Shown one piece after another: positions 1-10,781 of a DNA stretch of 64,000 bases; within the stretch, counting starts at the first letter, position 1, and each line of letters begins with the position of its first letter. The notes beneath the pieces are model-generated. The model was not told the DNA's origin and ran no database searches. It saw nothing but the letters and a program-made list of their open reading frames with translations. This DNA is from Gordonia sediminis (lineage in GTDB: Bacteria > Actinomycetota > Actinomycetes > Mycobacteriales > Mycobacteriaceae): contig RZUM01000006.1 in NCBI GenBank assembly GCA_004193205.1, positions 186,001 through 250,000 of the forward strand, given 5' to 3'. The position numbers were made by a program, and so were the translations under genes.

Positions 1-695
1 CCGTTGATCGCGTCGGCGACACCGCGCAGCGCGTATCCGATGAACACGACGGTGCTCGCCGTCAGGTTCGCGATATGGGAGGTGGTGGCGATCTGTGCGG
101 CGACCGCCGCGATGCCTATCCCGGCCAACCCCGTCGACAGGTACTGGATGAACACCGCCGCCACATCGATCCCGGCGGCGTCAAGCGGAAGGAGCATCAG
201 CGAAACCCCGAGCGCCACCACGACACAGAAAACGGTCGCGACGATGACCGCGGCCGCCAACGACGCCAGCGACCCCGTCGCCGCGGCCCGCACCAGTTCC
301 GAGCGGCCGAGTTCCTCCTCCTTGCGGGTCTGCCGCACCACCATCAATGCGGCGCACACGGCCAGCGCGGCGACCAGGAACAGCCCGGCGCGCCACACGG
401 TGACCGCGGCCGCGGAGTCGATGTCGCGCAGCGGTCCGAGCAGGAACCGGAACGCCGCGTTCGATCCAGGCCCCCGCTGCAGCGAGACCCGTTTCTCCGG
501 CGTCGGGTACATCGAGTTGATCGAGGTGGCGGTGGCCAGGTTGATGAGAAGAAACACCGCCAGGGTGATCAGTCCGATCTTCCATTCCCGGCGCGCGACG
601 AGCCGCAGCAGTGTCGGCAGGCCCGCGAAGTAGTGCGCGGGGTAGCCGTCCCGGGAGGTGGTTGGCGCCGACGGCGGGCTGTGCAGGGTCGTCAT
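1..695 (-). CDS. ABC-2 type exporter permease (partial, runs off the left edge)
   Basis: Membrane subunit of a drug or polyketide-type ABC exporter. The visible N-terminal 231 residues begin MTTLHSPPSAPTT at an ATG overlapping the ATPase stop codon by 4 bp (ATGA), so the two are translationally coupled. After a short polar N-terminus there is a first hydrophobic segment (KIGLITLAVFLLINLA), a large extracytoplasmic loop, then at least three more hydrophobic stretches (VWRAGLFLVAALAVCAALMV, AAAVIVATVFCVVVALGVSL, and one around STGLAGIGIAAVAAQIA). The loop residues RQTRKEEELGRSELV resemble the conserved EELGRxELV cytoplasmic motif of the TnrB3-like exporter family. The C-terminal half lies outside the window. 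The family assignment is from memory of the motif and the context is strong. Confidence 0.8.
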   Translation of the reverse strand, partial: MTTLHSPPSAPTTSRDGYPAHYFAGLPTLLRLVARREWKIGLITLAVFLLINLATATSINSMYPTPEKRVSLQRGPGSNAAFRFLLGPLRDIDSAAAVTVWRAGLFLVAALAVCAALMVVRQTRKEEELGRSELVRAAATGSLASLAAAVIVATVFCVVVALGVSLMLLPLDAAGIDVAAVFIQYLSTGLAGIGIAAVAAQIATTSHIANLTASTVVFIGYALRGVADAIN

Positions 696-1589
696 GAGGT
701 CGCCGCCGCGTTGTCGTAGGCGTGCAGGAACAACTCCTCGAGGCTCGGCGGCTCGACCGCCAGCCCGCGCACGTCATGACGCGCGAGCGCCTGCGTCACC
801 GCCGGCAGCCCGGAATCCTCGACGGTGAAGGTCACCTCGGAGCCGTCGACGACGAAGTCGTGCACACCTCCGACGGCGGCGAGATCGGCGGCTCCGGACG
901 GGATCGTCGCGGTCACACGCGATCTGCGCAGGTGCCGCAGGTCGGCCAGCGAACCCGCCTGCACCGTCTTACCGGCCCGGATGATCGTGACCGATTCACA
1001 CAACGCCTCGACCTCGGCGAGCAGATGGCTCGACAGCAGCACCGCGGCACCCGTGGCCGCGACGTCGCGCACGCATTCGGTGAACTCACGGGTCATCAGG
1101 GGATCGAGTCCGGCGGTCGGTTCGTCGAGCATCAGCAGTTCGCACGGCGCGGCGAGCGCGGCGACCAGCGCGACCTTCTGCCGGTTGCCCTTCGAGTAGG
1201 TGGACGCCTTCTTCGTGGGGTCGAGTTCGAATCGCTCGATGAGTGCGGCCTTGCGGGTGGCCGATTCCCGTCGCACCCCGCGCAACGAGAGCAACAGGTC
1301 GATGCACTCGCCGCCGGAGAGTTGCGGCCACAGGTTCACATCACCCGGGACGTAGGCCAGCCTGCGGTGGATGGCGACCGCGTCGGCCATCGGATCGGCG
1401 CCGAAGACCGTGGCCCGCCCGCCGTCGTGACGGTACATGCCGAGCAGGATGCGGATGGTGGTGGATTTCCCGGCCCCGTTGGGTCCGAGGAATCCCGCAA
1501 CCTCCCCCTGCCGCACGGTCAGATCCAGCCCGTCGAGGGCCACGAAGGATCCGAACTTCTTACGGAGACCGGATATCTCGATCACCGGT

Positions 1590-1606
<17 letters not shown>
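692..1606 (-). CDS. ABC transporter ATP-binding protein (drug exporter type)
   Basis: Energising subunit of the exporter formed with the permease that overlaps its 3' end. The protein has 304 aa. Walker A GPNGAGKST lies at about residues 41-49, a degenerate signature SKGNRQK at about 138-144 and Walker B LLMLDEPTAGLDP at about 157-169, followed by the switch histidine (SSHLL). The start is the ATG at 1606, preceded by GGGAGG at good spacing; the longer open frame upstream has no such signal. It overlaps the 3' end of the TetR gene by 17 bp. TetR, ATPase and permease therefore form one operon, probably autoregulated by the TetR. The substrate is unknown; families of this type export polyketides, lipids or antibiotics. 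Confidence 0.93.
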
Positions 1607-3519
<1,913 letters not shown>

Positions 3520-3939
3520 CCTCGCTGATCGGAGAGACGCGAACCCTCACTGATCGAATCCTCCGCTGATCGAGTAGCCGCGAATCCTCCGCTGATCGAG
3601 TAGCCGCGAATCCTCCGCTGATCGAGTAGCCGCGAACGGAGTGAGCGGCGTATCGAGATCACCTCAGGGAGGTGGTCTCGATACACCCTCCGCAAGCTCC
3701 GGGCACTCGACCAGCAGAACAACACCCCTCGCTGATCGAGCCGCGAACGGAGTGAGTGGTGTATCGAGATCACCCCACCCGCACGCTAACCTGGTCCCAG
3801 GAGCCCCACAGAACCCTGTGGTCGCTTGCGCAACAACCTTGTTGATCTGCGGTTTTGCCGCGTGTCCCACGCTGCGAATGCGCGGCAGTGGTCTACCCTG
3901 ACCGCAATGCCCGCACTCGCGGTACCTGAGGAGGAGCAG
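3520..3939. repeat. Intergenic region with tandem 26-bp repeats and a long inverted repeat
   Basis: No gene is visible here. Three tandem 26-bp units of the form CTGATCGAGTAGCCGCGAAT plus CCTCCG begin at 3566, 3592 and 3618; the last changes to CGAACGGAGTGAGCGGCG. Degenerate copies lie at about 3527-3565. A hairpin follows: arms 3650-3665 (GTATCGAGATCACCTC) and 3669-3684 with one mismatch and a 3-base loop. The flanks extend the pairing imperfectly to about 46 bp per arm. A further partial copy lies at about 3730-3775. The same family recurs at 46.95-47.11 kb. The hairpin may end serC transcription. Confidence 0.85.
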
Positions 3940-4959
3940 ATGCGTGAGCTTCGCGTCGTCGGTGTAGAGGCCGACGGCACCCATGTCATCTGCAAGGATC
4001 CCGAGTCGGGTGAGAAGTACCGGATCGCAGCCGATGAGCGCCTCCGCGCCGCGGCCCGCGGTGACATCTCACGAATGGGGCAGATCGAGATCGAAATGGA
4101 AAGCTCACTTCGGCCACGAGAGATCCAGGCGCGCATCCGGGCCGGCGCCACAGTAGCGGAGGTCGCGGCGATCGCCGGGGTCCCCGTCGACAAGATCGAA
4201 CGGTTCGCCCACCCGGTCCTGCTCGAACGAACCCGGGCCACCGAACTCGCCGCGCTCTCACACCCGATCCGGGAGGACGGACCGTCGGTGTACTCGCTCG
4301 GCGAGGTCGTGTCCGAGGCACTGATCGCGATGGGTCAGCACCAGCAGAACGTCGAGTGGGACGCCTGGAAGGGCGACGACGGGTTCTGGGTCGTCCAGGT
4401 CTCCTGGCATGTCGGCCGCACCGACAACCACGCACACTGGCGGTTCCAGCCCGGGTCGCACGGCGGCACCACCGATCCGCTCGACGATCTCGCCGACGAG
4501 CTCACCCATCCCGAGACCATCACGCCGCGTCGCCGGCTCACTCCGGTCGCGACGCCGGATCTGAGCCCGCAGGTCGACACCCCGGTCGCCGGCCACGGCC
4601 CCGACGGTCACGAGGAGTTCACCGTCGACGCCGACCGGATCATCGACGCGCAACGGACCCGGCACTCGGCGGCGCCCCCGACTCACGACGGTTACGGAAC
4701 CGTCGCCCTCGATTTCGGTACCGCCGAGGAATCGGCGTGGGCCGAACCGGAGGATCGACCCGACACGCCGGAGCCGACCACCGAGCCGACAGAGTCCGAG
4801 CCCGACGACGTCACGTCACCGCCTGCCGCCACCGCAACCGGTGAGACGGTCGACGAGACCTCCCCGCCCACGCCCAAGCCGCGCCGGAAGTCTCGTAAAC
4901 CGGCCGTGCCCGCCTGGGAGGATGTCCTGCTCGGCGTCCGCAGCAACGGCAACAGCTAG
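3940..4959 (+). CDS. sepH: SepH, FtsZ-binding cell division regulator (DUF3071)
   Basis: Cytoplasmic division protein. SepH of Streptomyces and mycobacteria is reported to bind FtsZ and promote its assembly. It has 339 aa. The conserved N-terminal DUF3071 region begins MRELRVVGVEADGTHVIC and includes a HTH-like segment (RPREIQARIRAGATVAEVAAIAG, about residues 52-74). A second conserved patch (SLGEVVSEALIAMGQHQ... WDAWKGDDGFW) follows. The last 150 or so residues are an acidic, Pro/Thr-rich disordered tail ending in a basic patch (KPRRKSRKPAVPAWEDVLLG). The start at 3940 is preceded by GAGGAGG; an ATG 33 bp earlier lacks that support. Confidence 0.9.
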   Translation: MRELRVVGVEADGTHVICKDPESGEKYRIAADERLRAAARGDISRMGQIEIEMESSLRPREIQARIRAGATVAEVAAIAGVPVDKIERFAHPVLLERTRATELAALSHPIREDGPSVYSLGEVVSEALIAMGQHQQNVEWDAWKGDDGFWVVQVSWHVGRTDNHAHWRFQPGSHGGTTDPLDDLADELTHPETITPRRRLTPVATPDLSPQVDTPVAGHGPDGHEEFTVDADRIIDAQRTRHSAAPPTHDGYGTVALDFGTAEESAWAEPEDRPDTPEPTTEPTESEPDDVTSPPAATATGETVDETSPPTPKPRRKSRKPAVPAWEDVLLGVRSNGNS

Positions 4960-4969
4960 CCTCGAACAC

Positions 4970-5794
4970 GTGTCGGCACGCGCAGTCACCCTCTGGTTCA
5001 TCGACCTCGACGACCCGGTCTCATTTCTCCGGACCGAACCCGCCAACGATGTCGGCGCGGCGCAGGCGCTGGCCGGTGCGCTCTTCGGCGACCGGGTGTT
5101 GGTGCCGGTCGAGGACACCGACCTGGCGTCGGCCGCGGCCGTTCGCGGTCCGCACATCTATGCCGGCCATTACGGAGGGCTGGCGGTCCTGTCCTGCTCG
5201 CTGTTCGCCACGACCGAACCGTCGATGCTCACCCGCACGATCGCGTCCATCCGCCCGAGCGCAGCGGCCACCTTGCTGCACACCGATCCCGAGCGGTCCC
5301 TCGGGGTGTTCGCGCGGTGGGAGAACGGCACGCTGAAACGCGCGTTCGCCGCCGAACCGATCACCATCATCGAGGACGAGGGCGTACCTTATCCGTTCGA
5401 GCGTCCGTTCTGGGCCGGTGACCGCCCCCTGCGTTACGCCGAAGGCGTCGCACCCGAACCGATGGCCCTGCCGTTTCACCCGCAGGAGATCGCCGAACAG
5501 TCCAACCGTGAGTGGCTCGGATTCCGCTTCACCCGCCCCCTGGCCGACACCGACTTCGATCCCACACGAATCCCGGTGACCACCTTCGCCATCCATCCCG
5601 CCGACTACGTACCCGGCGACGAGGACCGAGGCCACCAGCCAGGCCCCGGCGCCACCGGCGCCGAAGGCGCCGAAGGCGCCGAAGGCGCCGAAGGCGCCGA
5701 CGGAAGGACCGAGGACACGACAGGGAACGAGTCACCCGAAGAAGGACAGCCGCCGCGCCGCCGCGGACGGATCGCCCGCTACTTCGGGTTCTGA
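4970..5794 (+). CDS. DUF6928-like protein of unknown function
   Basis: The protein has 274 aa from the GTG at 4970, 10 bp after the sepH stop; the longer frame upstream only overlaps sepH. The N-terminus ARAVTLWFIDLDDPVSFLRTEP resembles the opening strand of DUF6928 proteins (AKT..LVYADGDV). Conserved patches are HIYAGHYGGLAVLSC, RSLGVFARWENGTLKRAF and PYPFERPFWAGDRP. The C-terminus carries a Gly-Ala-Glu tandem repeat (four perfect 9-bp units at 5660-5695) and a basic end (RRRGRIARYFGF). No enzyme motif or membrane segment was seen. Co-orientation with sepH suggests co-transcription. The family name is from memory and moderately sure; the function is unknown. Confidence 0.7.
   Translation: MSARAVTLWFIDLDDPVSFLRTEPANDVGAAQALAGALFGDRVLVPVEDTDLASAAAVRGPHIYAGHYGGLAVLSCSLFATTEPSMLTRTIASIRPSAAATLLHTDPERSLGVFARWENGTLKRAFAAEPITIIEDEGVPYPFERPFWAGDRPLRYAEGVAPEPMALPFHPQEIAEQSNREWLGFRFTRPLADTDFDPTRIPVTTFAIHPADYVPGDEDRGHQPGPGATGAEGAEGAEGAEGADGRTEDTTGNESPEEGQPPRRRGRIARYFGF
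5660..5695 (+). repeat. In-frame 9-bp tandem repeat (GCCGAAGGC x4)
   Basis: Four perfect GCCGAAGGC units, bordered by degenerate GCCACCGGC and GCCGACGGA units, encode repeated Gly-Ala-Glu near the C-terminus of the DUF6928-like protein. Copy-number change would keep the reading frame. Confidence 0.9.
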
Positions 5795-5852
5795 CGTTTC
5801 GGGGTTCTGACGATTCGGCCTCCGACGACGACCCGAACGCGAGTCGGCCACG

Positions 5853-6182
5853 TCAGCGGCCCAGTACCGCCAGGGCCACCGACGAGCCGAGTCCGGCGAG
5901 CAGACCGATGAGACTCCCCCAGACGATCCACCGCCACACCGGTCGTTCGCGCAGATCCCATAGCGTCCAGCCCAGCCCGCCGCACACCACGACCGCGCAG
6001 GTCACGCCCAACCACCGCGCGAACCCGCCGATCAGTTCGTAGACACCGACCACCAGGAAGGTCGCGAACAGCGCACACGCGGTCGTGACGATCAGCCCGA
6101 GCACCCACGGGGTGGGCTCCGGCCGGGGCTCGTCGTCGGCCATCGCGGGGAGCACCAGCCGGTCGGATGTGGGTTCGGTCAT
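5853..6182 (-). CDS. DUF2537-type small membrane protein
   Basis: The protein has 109 aa with three to four hydrophobic segments (WVLGLIVTTACALFATFLVV, WLGVTCAVVVCGGLGWTLW, WIVWGSLIGLLAGLGSSVALAVL) after a charged N-terminus. Size, topology and position next to the SpoU methyltransferase match the DUF2537 family (Rv0882). Its ATG overlaps the stop of the methyltransferase by 4 bp. It therefore follows that gene in an operon pointing towards sepH. The function is unknown. Confidence 0.8.
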   Translation of the reverse strand: MTEPTSDRLVLPAMADDEPRPEPTPWVLGLIVTTACALFATFLVVGVYELIGGFARWLGVTCAVVVCGGLGWTLWDLRERPVWRWIVWGSLIGLLAGLGSSVALAVLGR

Positions 6183-7033
6183 GCTGACATGGTGCCCGAT
6201 CGGGCACGTTCATAAAATGCGATCGCCGCCGCGGTGGCGACGTTGAGCGAGTCGGTGCCTCGGCTCATCGGGATGCGGGCCCGCACATCGGTCGCACGCA
6301 TCGCGGTCTCCGACAATCCCGGCCCCTCGGCGCCGACCAGGAAGGCCACCTTCGGCGCGTCGACCGCCTCCGACAACGGCACCGCGGTCGGCCCGGGAGT
6401 GAGCGAGATCAGCCGGAAGTCGTTGTCGCGCAGGATGCTCAGCTCCGCCGGCCACGCACCGAGCCGTGCGAACGGCACCAGGAGCGCATGACCCATGGAT
6501 ACGCGCACGCATCGTCGGTAAAGCGGGTCGGCACACCCGGCACCGAAGAGCACGGCGTCGACACCGAGGCCGGCCGCGTTGCGAAAGATGCTGCCGATGT
6601 TCTCGTGGTCGTTGACGCCTTCGAGGACGGCGATGGTCCGCGAACGCGCGACGATCTCTCCGACGTCGAGTTCGGAGGGCCGCCGGGCGGCCCCGAGCAC
6701 ACCCCGGTTGAGGTGGAAGCCGACGACCTCGGCCATCACCTGAGCGGTGGCCCGGTAGAACGGGACGCCGGCGAGCGACGGATCGGTCAGGTCGTCGGCG
6801 AGTTCGCCGAGCCGTTTGTCCACGCCGAGGAAGGCGTGCGGTGCGAACCGCGAGGCGATCATGCGCTGGGCGACGAGCACACCTTCGGCGATCACCAGGC
6901 CCTTGCCGAGCCTGCCGCCCGGCAACGCGGGCAGATCGGGGCGGCGATCCACCGAATTGAGATCGCGGAAGTCGTTGACGCGCGGGTCGTCGGGGTCGTC
7001 GATGTCGACGACGTCGACACGGATGCTGCGCAT
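6179..7033 (-). CDS. TrmH/SpoU family RNA 2'-O-methyltransferase
   Basis: SPOUT-fold methyltransferase predicted to methylate a ribose 2'-OH in rRNA or tRNA using S-adenosylmethionine. It has 284 aa. The N-terminal substrate-binding part contains LVIAEGVLVAQRMIAS. The catalytic part has the three SpoU motifs: motif 1 LEGVNDHENIGSIFRNAAGLG (catalytic Arg in FRN), motif 2 FLVGAEGPGLSE and motif 3 IPMSRGTDSLNVATAAAIAFYE. The start at 7033 (MRSIRVDVVDIDDP) was chosen because the frame above it is shadow coding. It is the orthologue by position of Rv0881. The exact RNA target is unknown. Confidence 0.92.
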   Translation of the reverse strand: MRSIRVDVVDIDDPDDPRVNDFRDLNSVDRRPDLPALPGGRLGKGLVIAEGVLVAQRMIASRFAPHAFLGVDKRLGELADDLTDPSLAGVPFYRATAQVMAEVVGFHLNRGVLGAARRPSELDVGEIVARSRTIAVLEGVNDHENIGSIFRNAAGLGVDAVLFGAGCADPLYRRCVRVSMGHALLVPFARLGAWPAELSILRDNDFRLISLTPGPTAVPLSEAVDAPKVAFLVGAEGPGLSETAMRATDVRARIPMSRGTDSLNVATAAAIAFYERARSGTMSA

Positions 7034-7116
7034 CCGACAAGTCTGCCAAGCGGAATGGTCGGCGAGTTGTCGGGGATGGCCGCATCTACGGACACCGACT
7101 GTGCAACGGTTGACAG

Positions 7117-8361
7117 GTGAGTAACACGCAGACCGAGCCGTCGGCGCTGACCGTGGCACGCGCCACCGACGCCGACTGGACCGAGATCTTCGCCGCCGAT
7201 GCCCGCGCGTTCCTGATGACCAACCCGCTGTCGGAGGCCGAGCAGGCCGATCTGCGGGCCAAGGTCGCCGACGACGATGTCGTGCTGGTCCGCGATCCCG
7301 ACGGTGTCGCGGACCATCCGCTCGTCGGGGTGTCGATGTACTACCGCATGACGATGACCGTCCCGGGCGGCGGCCCGCAGCCCGCCGCCGGGCTCTCGTG
7401 GGTGTCGGTCGCCGCGACGCACCGCCGGCGCGGGATCCTGCGCACGATGATCACCGAGTTGTTCGACCAGTGGGAGGCCGAGAAGCAGGTCTTCGCCATC
7501 CTCACCGCCACCGAGGCCACGATCTACGAGCGTTTCGGGTTCGGTCCGGCGTGTTTCGCGCAGAACGTGGTCGTGGACCTCACCGCGGCCCGGATGCGGC
7601 AGCGCGCCGACCGGACGCCGGCCTCGGTCAACTACGCCACCGACGACGACGTCGCCCGCCTCGTCCCCGGCCTGCACGGCCGGTGGACGGCCACCCGACC
7701 CGGTGCGCTCGCCCGGCCGCCGGCGTGGTGGGACCAGATCCTGGCCGACCGGCAATCGCGGCGTCCCGCGCACCACAGCGGACTGCACTACCTCATCCAC
7801 GCCGACGGGTACGCGAGCTACCGGATCGACCAGTCCGTCGAACCTCCGCGGGCGGCAATCGAAGAGGTCGTCGCGATCACCGAGCAGGCCCACACCGACC
7901 TGTGGCGTGTCCTGGTCGGCCTGGATCTGACGCCGCGGGCCACCGCGCTCATCGCCGTCGACGATCCGTTGCCGGCCAAGCTGACCAACCACCGGGCCGT
8001 CACGGTCACCGGGATCGAGGACCGGATGTGGCTACGCATCCTCGATGTGCCGCGCGCCCTGGGTGCCCGGCGTTACTCGGGTGATCTCGACGCGGTCATC
8101 GAGGTCGTCGACGACTTCCGCAGACACGGCGGCGTGTTCGACATGACCGTCCGTCACGGGGGTGCGATCGTCGCCCCCAGCTCCGCGAAACCGACTGTGC
8201 GACTGGATATCTCGGTTCTCGGTTCGATCTTTCTGGGGTCGATCCCGGCACGGACGTTCGCGGCGGCCGATCGCCTGTGGACCGACGGCCCCGACACTCT
8301 GGACGCCCTCGATCAGGCGTTCGCGACCGGCGTCGCGCCGTTCGCGGGAACCTTCTTCTAG
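7117..8361 (+). CDS. Eis-like GNAT N-acetyltransferase
   Basis: The protein has 414 aa from the GTG at 7117. N-terminal GNAT domain with acetyl-CoA loop VSVAATHRRRGILRTMI (about residues 98-114). The conserved YERFGFGPA contains the tyrosine equivalent to the general acid of Eis. A second GNAT-like region and a C-terminal sterol-carrier-like domain (APSSAKPTVRLDISVLGSIFLG) follow. The chain ends in Phe-Phe; in Eis the C-terminal carboxylate serves as general base, so an intact Phe terminus fits an active enzyme. Eis proteins acetylate amines of aminoglycosides and peptides; the native substrate here is not known. It is convergent with the MarR gene, 4 bp apart. Confidence 0.85.
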   Translation: MSNTQTEPSALTVARATDADWTEIFAADARAFLMTNPLSEAEQADLRAKVADDDVVLVRDPDGVADHPLVGVSMYYRMTMTVPGGGPQPAAGLSWVSVAATHRRRGILRTMITELFDQWEAEKQVFAILTATEATIYERFGFGPACFAQNVVVDLTAARMRQRADRTPASVNYATDDDVARLVPGLHGRWTATRPGALARPPAWWDQILADRQSRRPAHHSGLHYLIHADGYASYRIDQSVEPPRAAIEEVVAITEQAHTDLWRVLVGLDLTPRATALIAVDDPLPAKLTNHRAVTVTGIEDRMWLRILDVPRALGARRYSGDLDAVIEVVDDFRRHGGVFDMTVRHGGAIVAPSSAKPTVRLDISVLGSIFLGSIPARTFAAADRLWTDGPDTLDALDQAFATGVAPFAGTFF

Positions 8362-8365
8362 CGAA

Positions 8366-8815
8366 TCAGCCGACGTTGTCGTCGGCGGTGACGATCTTCT
8401 GGATGATCGGCACCGCCGCGGCCAGCGTCTCGCGCTCGTCGGGGGTCAGTTCGTCGAGGCGAGCGCTCAACCACTCCTCGCGGGCGTCGAGTTCGGCGGT
8501 GATGACCTCGCTGCCGCGCGGTGCCAGCGTCACGATCGCCTGCCGGCCGTCGGTCGGATGGGGTTCGCGCCGCACCATGCCCAGATCCGACAATGACGCG
8601 ATGACCCGGGTCATCGACGGTGGCTGAACCCTCTCGGCGCAGGCGAGCGCCCCAGGCGTCATCGGACCCTCATGGTGCAGCGTATGTAGGGCGGACAGCT
8701 GTGTCAGCGAGACGACCTTACTGACGCGCCGCCCCCGCAATCGTCGTGCCAATCGGACGATCGCCAGCGACAGCTCCGCCGTCAGAGCCTTGTCTGAGAC
8801 TAATGAGTCCACCAC
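8366..8815 (-). CDS. MarR family transcriptional regulator
   Basis: The protein has 149 aa with the winged-helix core typical of MarR: LTQLSALHTLHHEGPMTPGALACAERVQPPSMTRVIASLSDLGMVRREP, then the wing HPTDGRQAIVTLAPRG with the conserved DGR. It matches the position of Rv0880 in the conserved block. The target is unknown; it is divergent from no obvious enzyme, so it may act at a distance or on itself. Confidence 0.9.
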   Translation of the reverse strand: MVDSLVSDKALTAELSLAIVRLARRLRGRRVSKVVSLTQLSALHTLHHEGPMTPGALACAERVQPPSMTRVIASLSDLGMVRREPHPTDGRQAIVTLAPRGSEVITAELDAREEWLSARLDELTPDERETLAAAVPIIQKIVTADDNVG

Positions 8816-8916
8816 TCCAAGGGTAGTTCACTGATTCGATCGCGCAATGCGGTATTCGCATTTCTGGATTCACGCTGTTGTCAGATTGTCGACCGCCGCG
8901 TCGACACGCGGTCAGG

Positions 8917-10461
8917 TCAACCCACCAGATCCGAGATCGGTCCGTTCGCGAAATACGCGACGAAAACTCCGGCGACGATCCACAGCAGCGGATGCACCGT
9001 CCGTGCCCGGCCTGCGGCCGCCGCGAGCACCACCCAACTGATGAAGCCGACTCCGATGCCGTTGGCGATCGAATAGGTGAAGGGCATGATCACTATGGTC
9101 AGAAACGTCGGCAGCGCATAGTAGAACTTGGTGAAGTCGATGGTCGTCACCTGCCCGATCATCATCGCGCCGACCACCACCAGCGCGGGGGCGACGGCCT
9201 CGAGCGGCACGACCTCGTAGAGGGGGGTCAGGAACATCGCGAGCAGGAACAACCCGCCCGTGACGACGTTGGCCAGTCCCGTCCGCGCGCCCTCCGCGAT
9301 ACCCGATGCCGACTCCACGAAAACGGTGTTCGACGACGACGACGCGACACCGCCGGCGATGGCGCCGGTGCCCTCCACGACCAGCGCGCGGCCGATGCCG
9401 GGCAAGTTGCCGTTCACATCTGCGAGGCCGGCCTCCTTGCCGAGCCCGGTCATCGTGCCCATCGCATCGAAGAAATTCGAGAGCACGAGGGTGAACACCA
9501 TCACTGAAGCGGCCAGCACCCCGATCCTTGTGAACGCGCCGAAGAGGTCGACGTCGCCGACGAGGCTCAGGTTCGGCACGCCACCCAGCCCGTCCGGCAG
9601 CGCGGGCACCGACAGGCTCCAACCGTGGGGGTTCTTAATGCTCGACCCGAGGTCGAGGAACGACTCGAGGATGATCGACACCACGGTCGTGGCGAGAATG
9701 CCGATCAACAGCCCGCCGGGCACCCTGAGCACCACCAGCACACCCATCAACAGCACACCGAGCGCGAAGATCATCGTCGGGACCGTCGCGATGGAGTTGT
9801 CGATGCCCAGCTGGACCGGCACCGTCGTGTCGGCGGCGTCGGGGACTCGGCGCACGAAACCGGCGTCGACGAACCCGATGAAGGCGATGAAGCATCCGAT
9901 ACCGGCGGTGATCGCCGCTTTCAGTTCCGGCGGCACCGCGTTGAACACCGCGGTCCGGAAACCGGTCACGGCCAGAGCGACGATGATGATGCCGTCGATG
10001 ACGACCAACCCCATCGCCTCGGGCCAGGTCACCTCGGGCGCGATCGTCACGGCCAGCAGGCTGTTGATGCCCAGGCCGGTCGCGATCGCGAACGGATAGT
10101 TGGCGACCAGGCCGAAGATGATCGACATCACCCCTGCGACCAGCGCGGTGACCGCGGCGACCTGCGCCAGTGGCAGGACGTTACCCAACACGTCAGCGTT
10201 CTTCTCACGGCCCGGGACCCCACCGATGATGATCGGGTTGAGGACCACGATGTAGGCCATCGTGAAGAAGGTGACCAGACCGCCGCGGATCTCTCGGCCC
10301 GTCGTCGAGCCACGCTCGCCGATCTTGAAGTAGCGGTCGAGCCGGCCGCGGGGCGTGGTGGACAACCGGGGGCGCCCGGGCGGCGGATTCGTGGTCTCCG
10401 TCTGCGCATCCGAGGATGCCGTCGGCGGATCTGTGGGCTCACTCGACGGATCGATGGGCAC
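8917..10461 (-). CDS. NCS2 family purine permease, AzgA type (hypoxanthine/guanine uptake)
   Basis: Inner-membrane nucleobase:cation symporter of 514 aa with about 12-14 hydrophobic segments. Family motifs are ITRGGLVTFFTMAYIVVLNP-like near residue 60 (EIRGGLVTFFTMAYIVVLNP), GLGINSLLA, and ELKAAITAGIGCFIAFIGF. The N-terminal 35 residues are a Pro/Thr-rich tail. The start is a GTG at 10461 without a Shine-Dalgarno sequence and only 22 bp from the divergent DUF2530 ATG, so leaderless initiation is likely. The substrate is inferred from the AzgA/PbuG branch and not proven. Confidence 0.88.
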   Translation of the reverse strand: MPIDPSSEPTDPPTASSDAQTETTNPPPGRPRLSTTPRGRLDRYFKIGERGSTTGREIRGGLVTFFTMAYIVVLNPIIIGGVPGREKNADVLGNVLPLAQVAAVTALVAGVMSIIFGLVANYPFAIATGLGINSLLAVTIAPEVTWPEAMGLVVIDGIIIVALAVTGFRTAVFNAVPPELKAAITAGIGCFIAFIGFVDAGFVRRVPDAADTTVPVQLGIDNSIATVPTMIFALGVLLMGVLVVLRVPGGLLIGILATTVVSIILESFLDLGSSIKNPHGWSLSVPALPDGLGGVPNLSLVGDVDLFGAFTRIGVLAASVMVFTLVLSNFFDAMGTMTGLGKEAGLADVNGNLPGIGRALVVEGTGAIAGGVASSSSNTVFVESASGIAEGARTGLANVVTGGLFLLAMFLTPLYEVVPLEAVAPALVVVGAMMIGQVTTIDFTKFYYALPTFLTIVIMPFTYSIANGIGVGFISWVVLAAAAGRARTVHPLLWIVAGVFVAYFANGPISDLVG

Positions 10462-10483
10462 AGACGAAAGTTACTCTGATGCC
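10462..10483. promoter_or_regulatory. 22-bp divergent promoter gap, both genes probably leaderless
   Basis: Only 22 bp separate the permease GTG (minus) from the DUF2530 ATG (plus). TACTCT (10472-10477) precedes the plus ATG by 6 bp. On the minus strand TAACTT precedes the GTG by 6 bp. There is no room for untranslated leaders, and each -35 region would fall inside the opposite gene. Confidence 0.5.
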
Positions 10484-10732
10484 ATGGCCGACGCATCCGA
10501 CATCCCGGAACTGCCCAGGGTCTTGCGGGCACCCGAACCGGTCATCCTTGTCGGCATGGCCGCCTGGCTGGTCGCCACCATCGTCGTGTGGGTCACCGGA
10601 TGGGGCGGCGACCGCACCCTTGCGGTCTGCCTGGTCGGGCTTGCGGTCGGCGTTCTCGGGACCACAATCGTCCTCGTGCAGAAGGCCGCGGTGCGGCGCG
10701 GCGATCGCACCGCGCAGCAGGGATTGGACTGA
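10484..10732 (+). CDS. DUF2530 small membrane protein
   Basis: The protein has 82 aa with two hydrophobic helices (VILVGMAAWLVATIVVWVTG and TLAVCLVGLAVGVLGTTIVLVQ) and a basic C-terminus (RRGDRTAQQGLD). Sequence form and location match the DUF2530 family (Rv0879c) that sits next to a MarR gene in mycobacteria. The ATG at 10484 begins MADASDIPELP. The function is unknown. Confidence 0.8.
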   Translation: MADASDIPELPRVLRAPEPVILVGMAAWLVATIVVWVTGWGGDRTLAVCLVGLAVGVLGTTIVLVQKAAVRRGDRTAQQGLD

Positions 10733-10781
10733 GCCGAGGACCCGGCGCACGTGCAGATGCCGGGGTCGGCCGCGGCGCGTT

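Noticed and set aside
3566-3640. Tandem repeats as a possible CRISPR array
   Set aside because: Units are contiguous 26-mers without spacers, and there are no cas genes.
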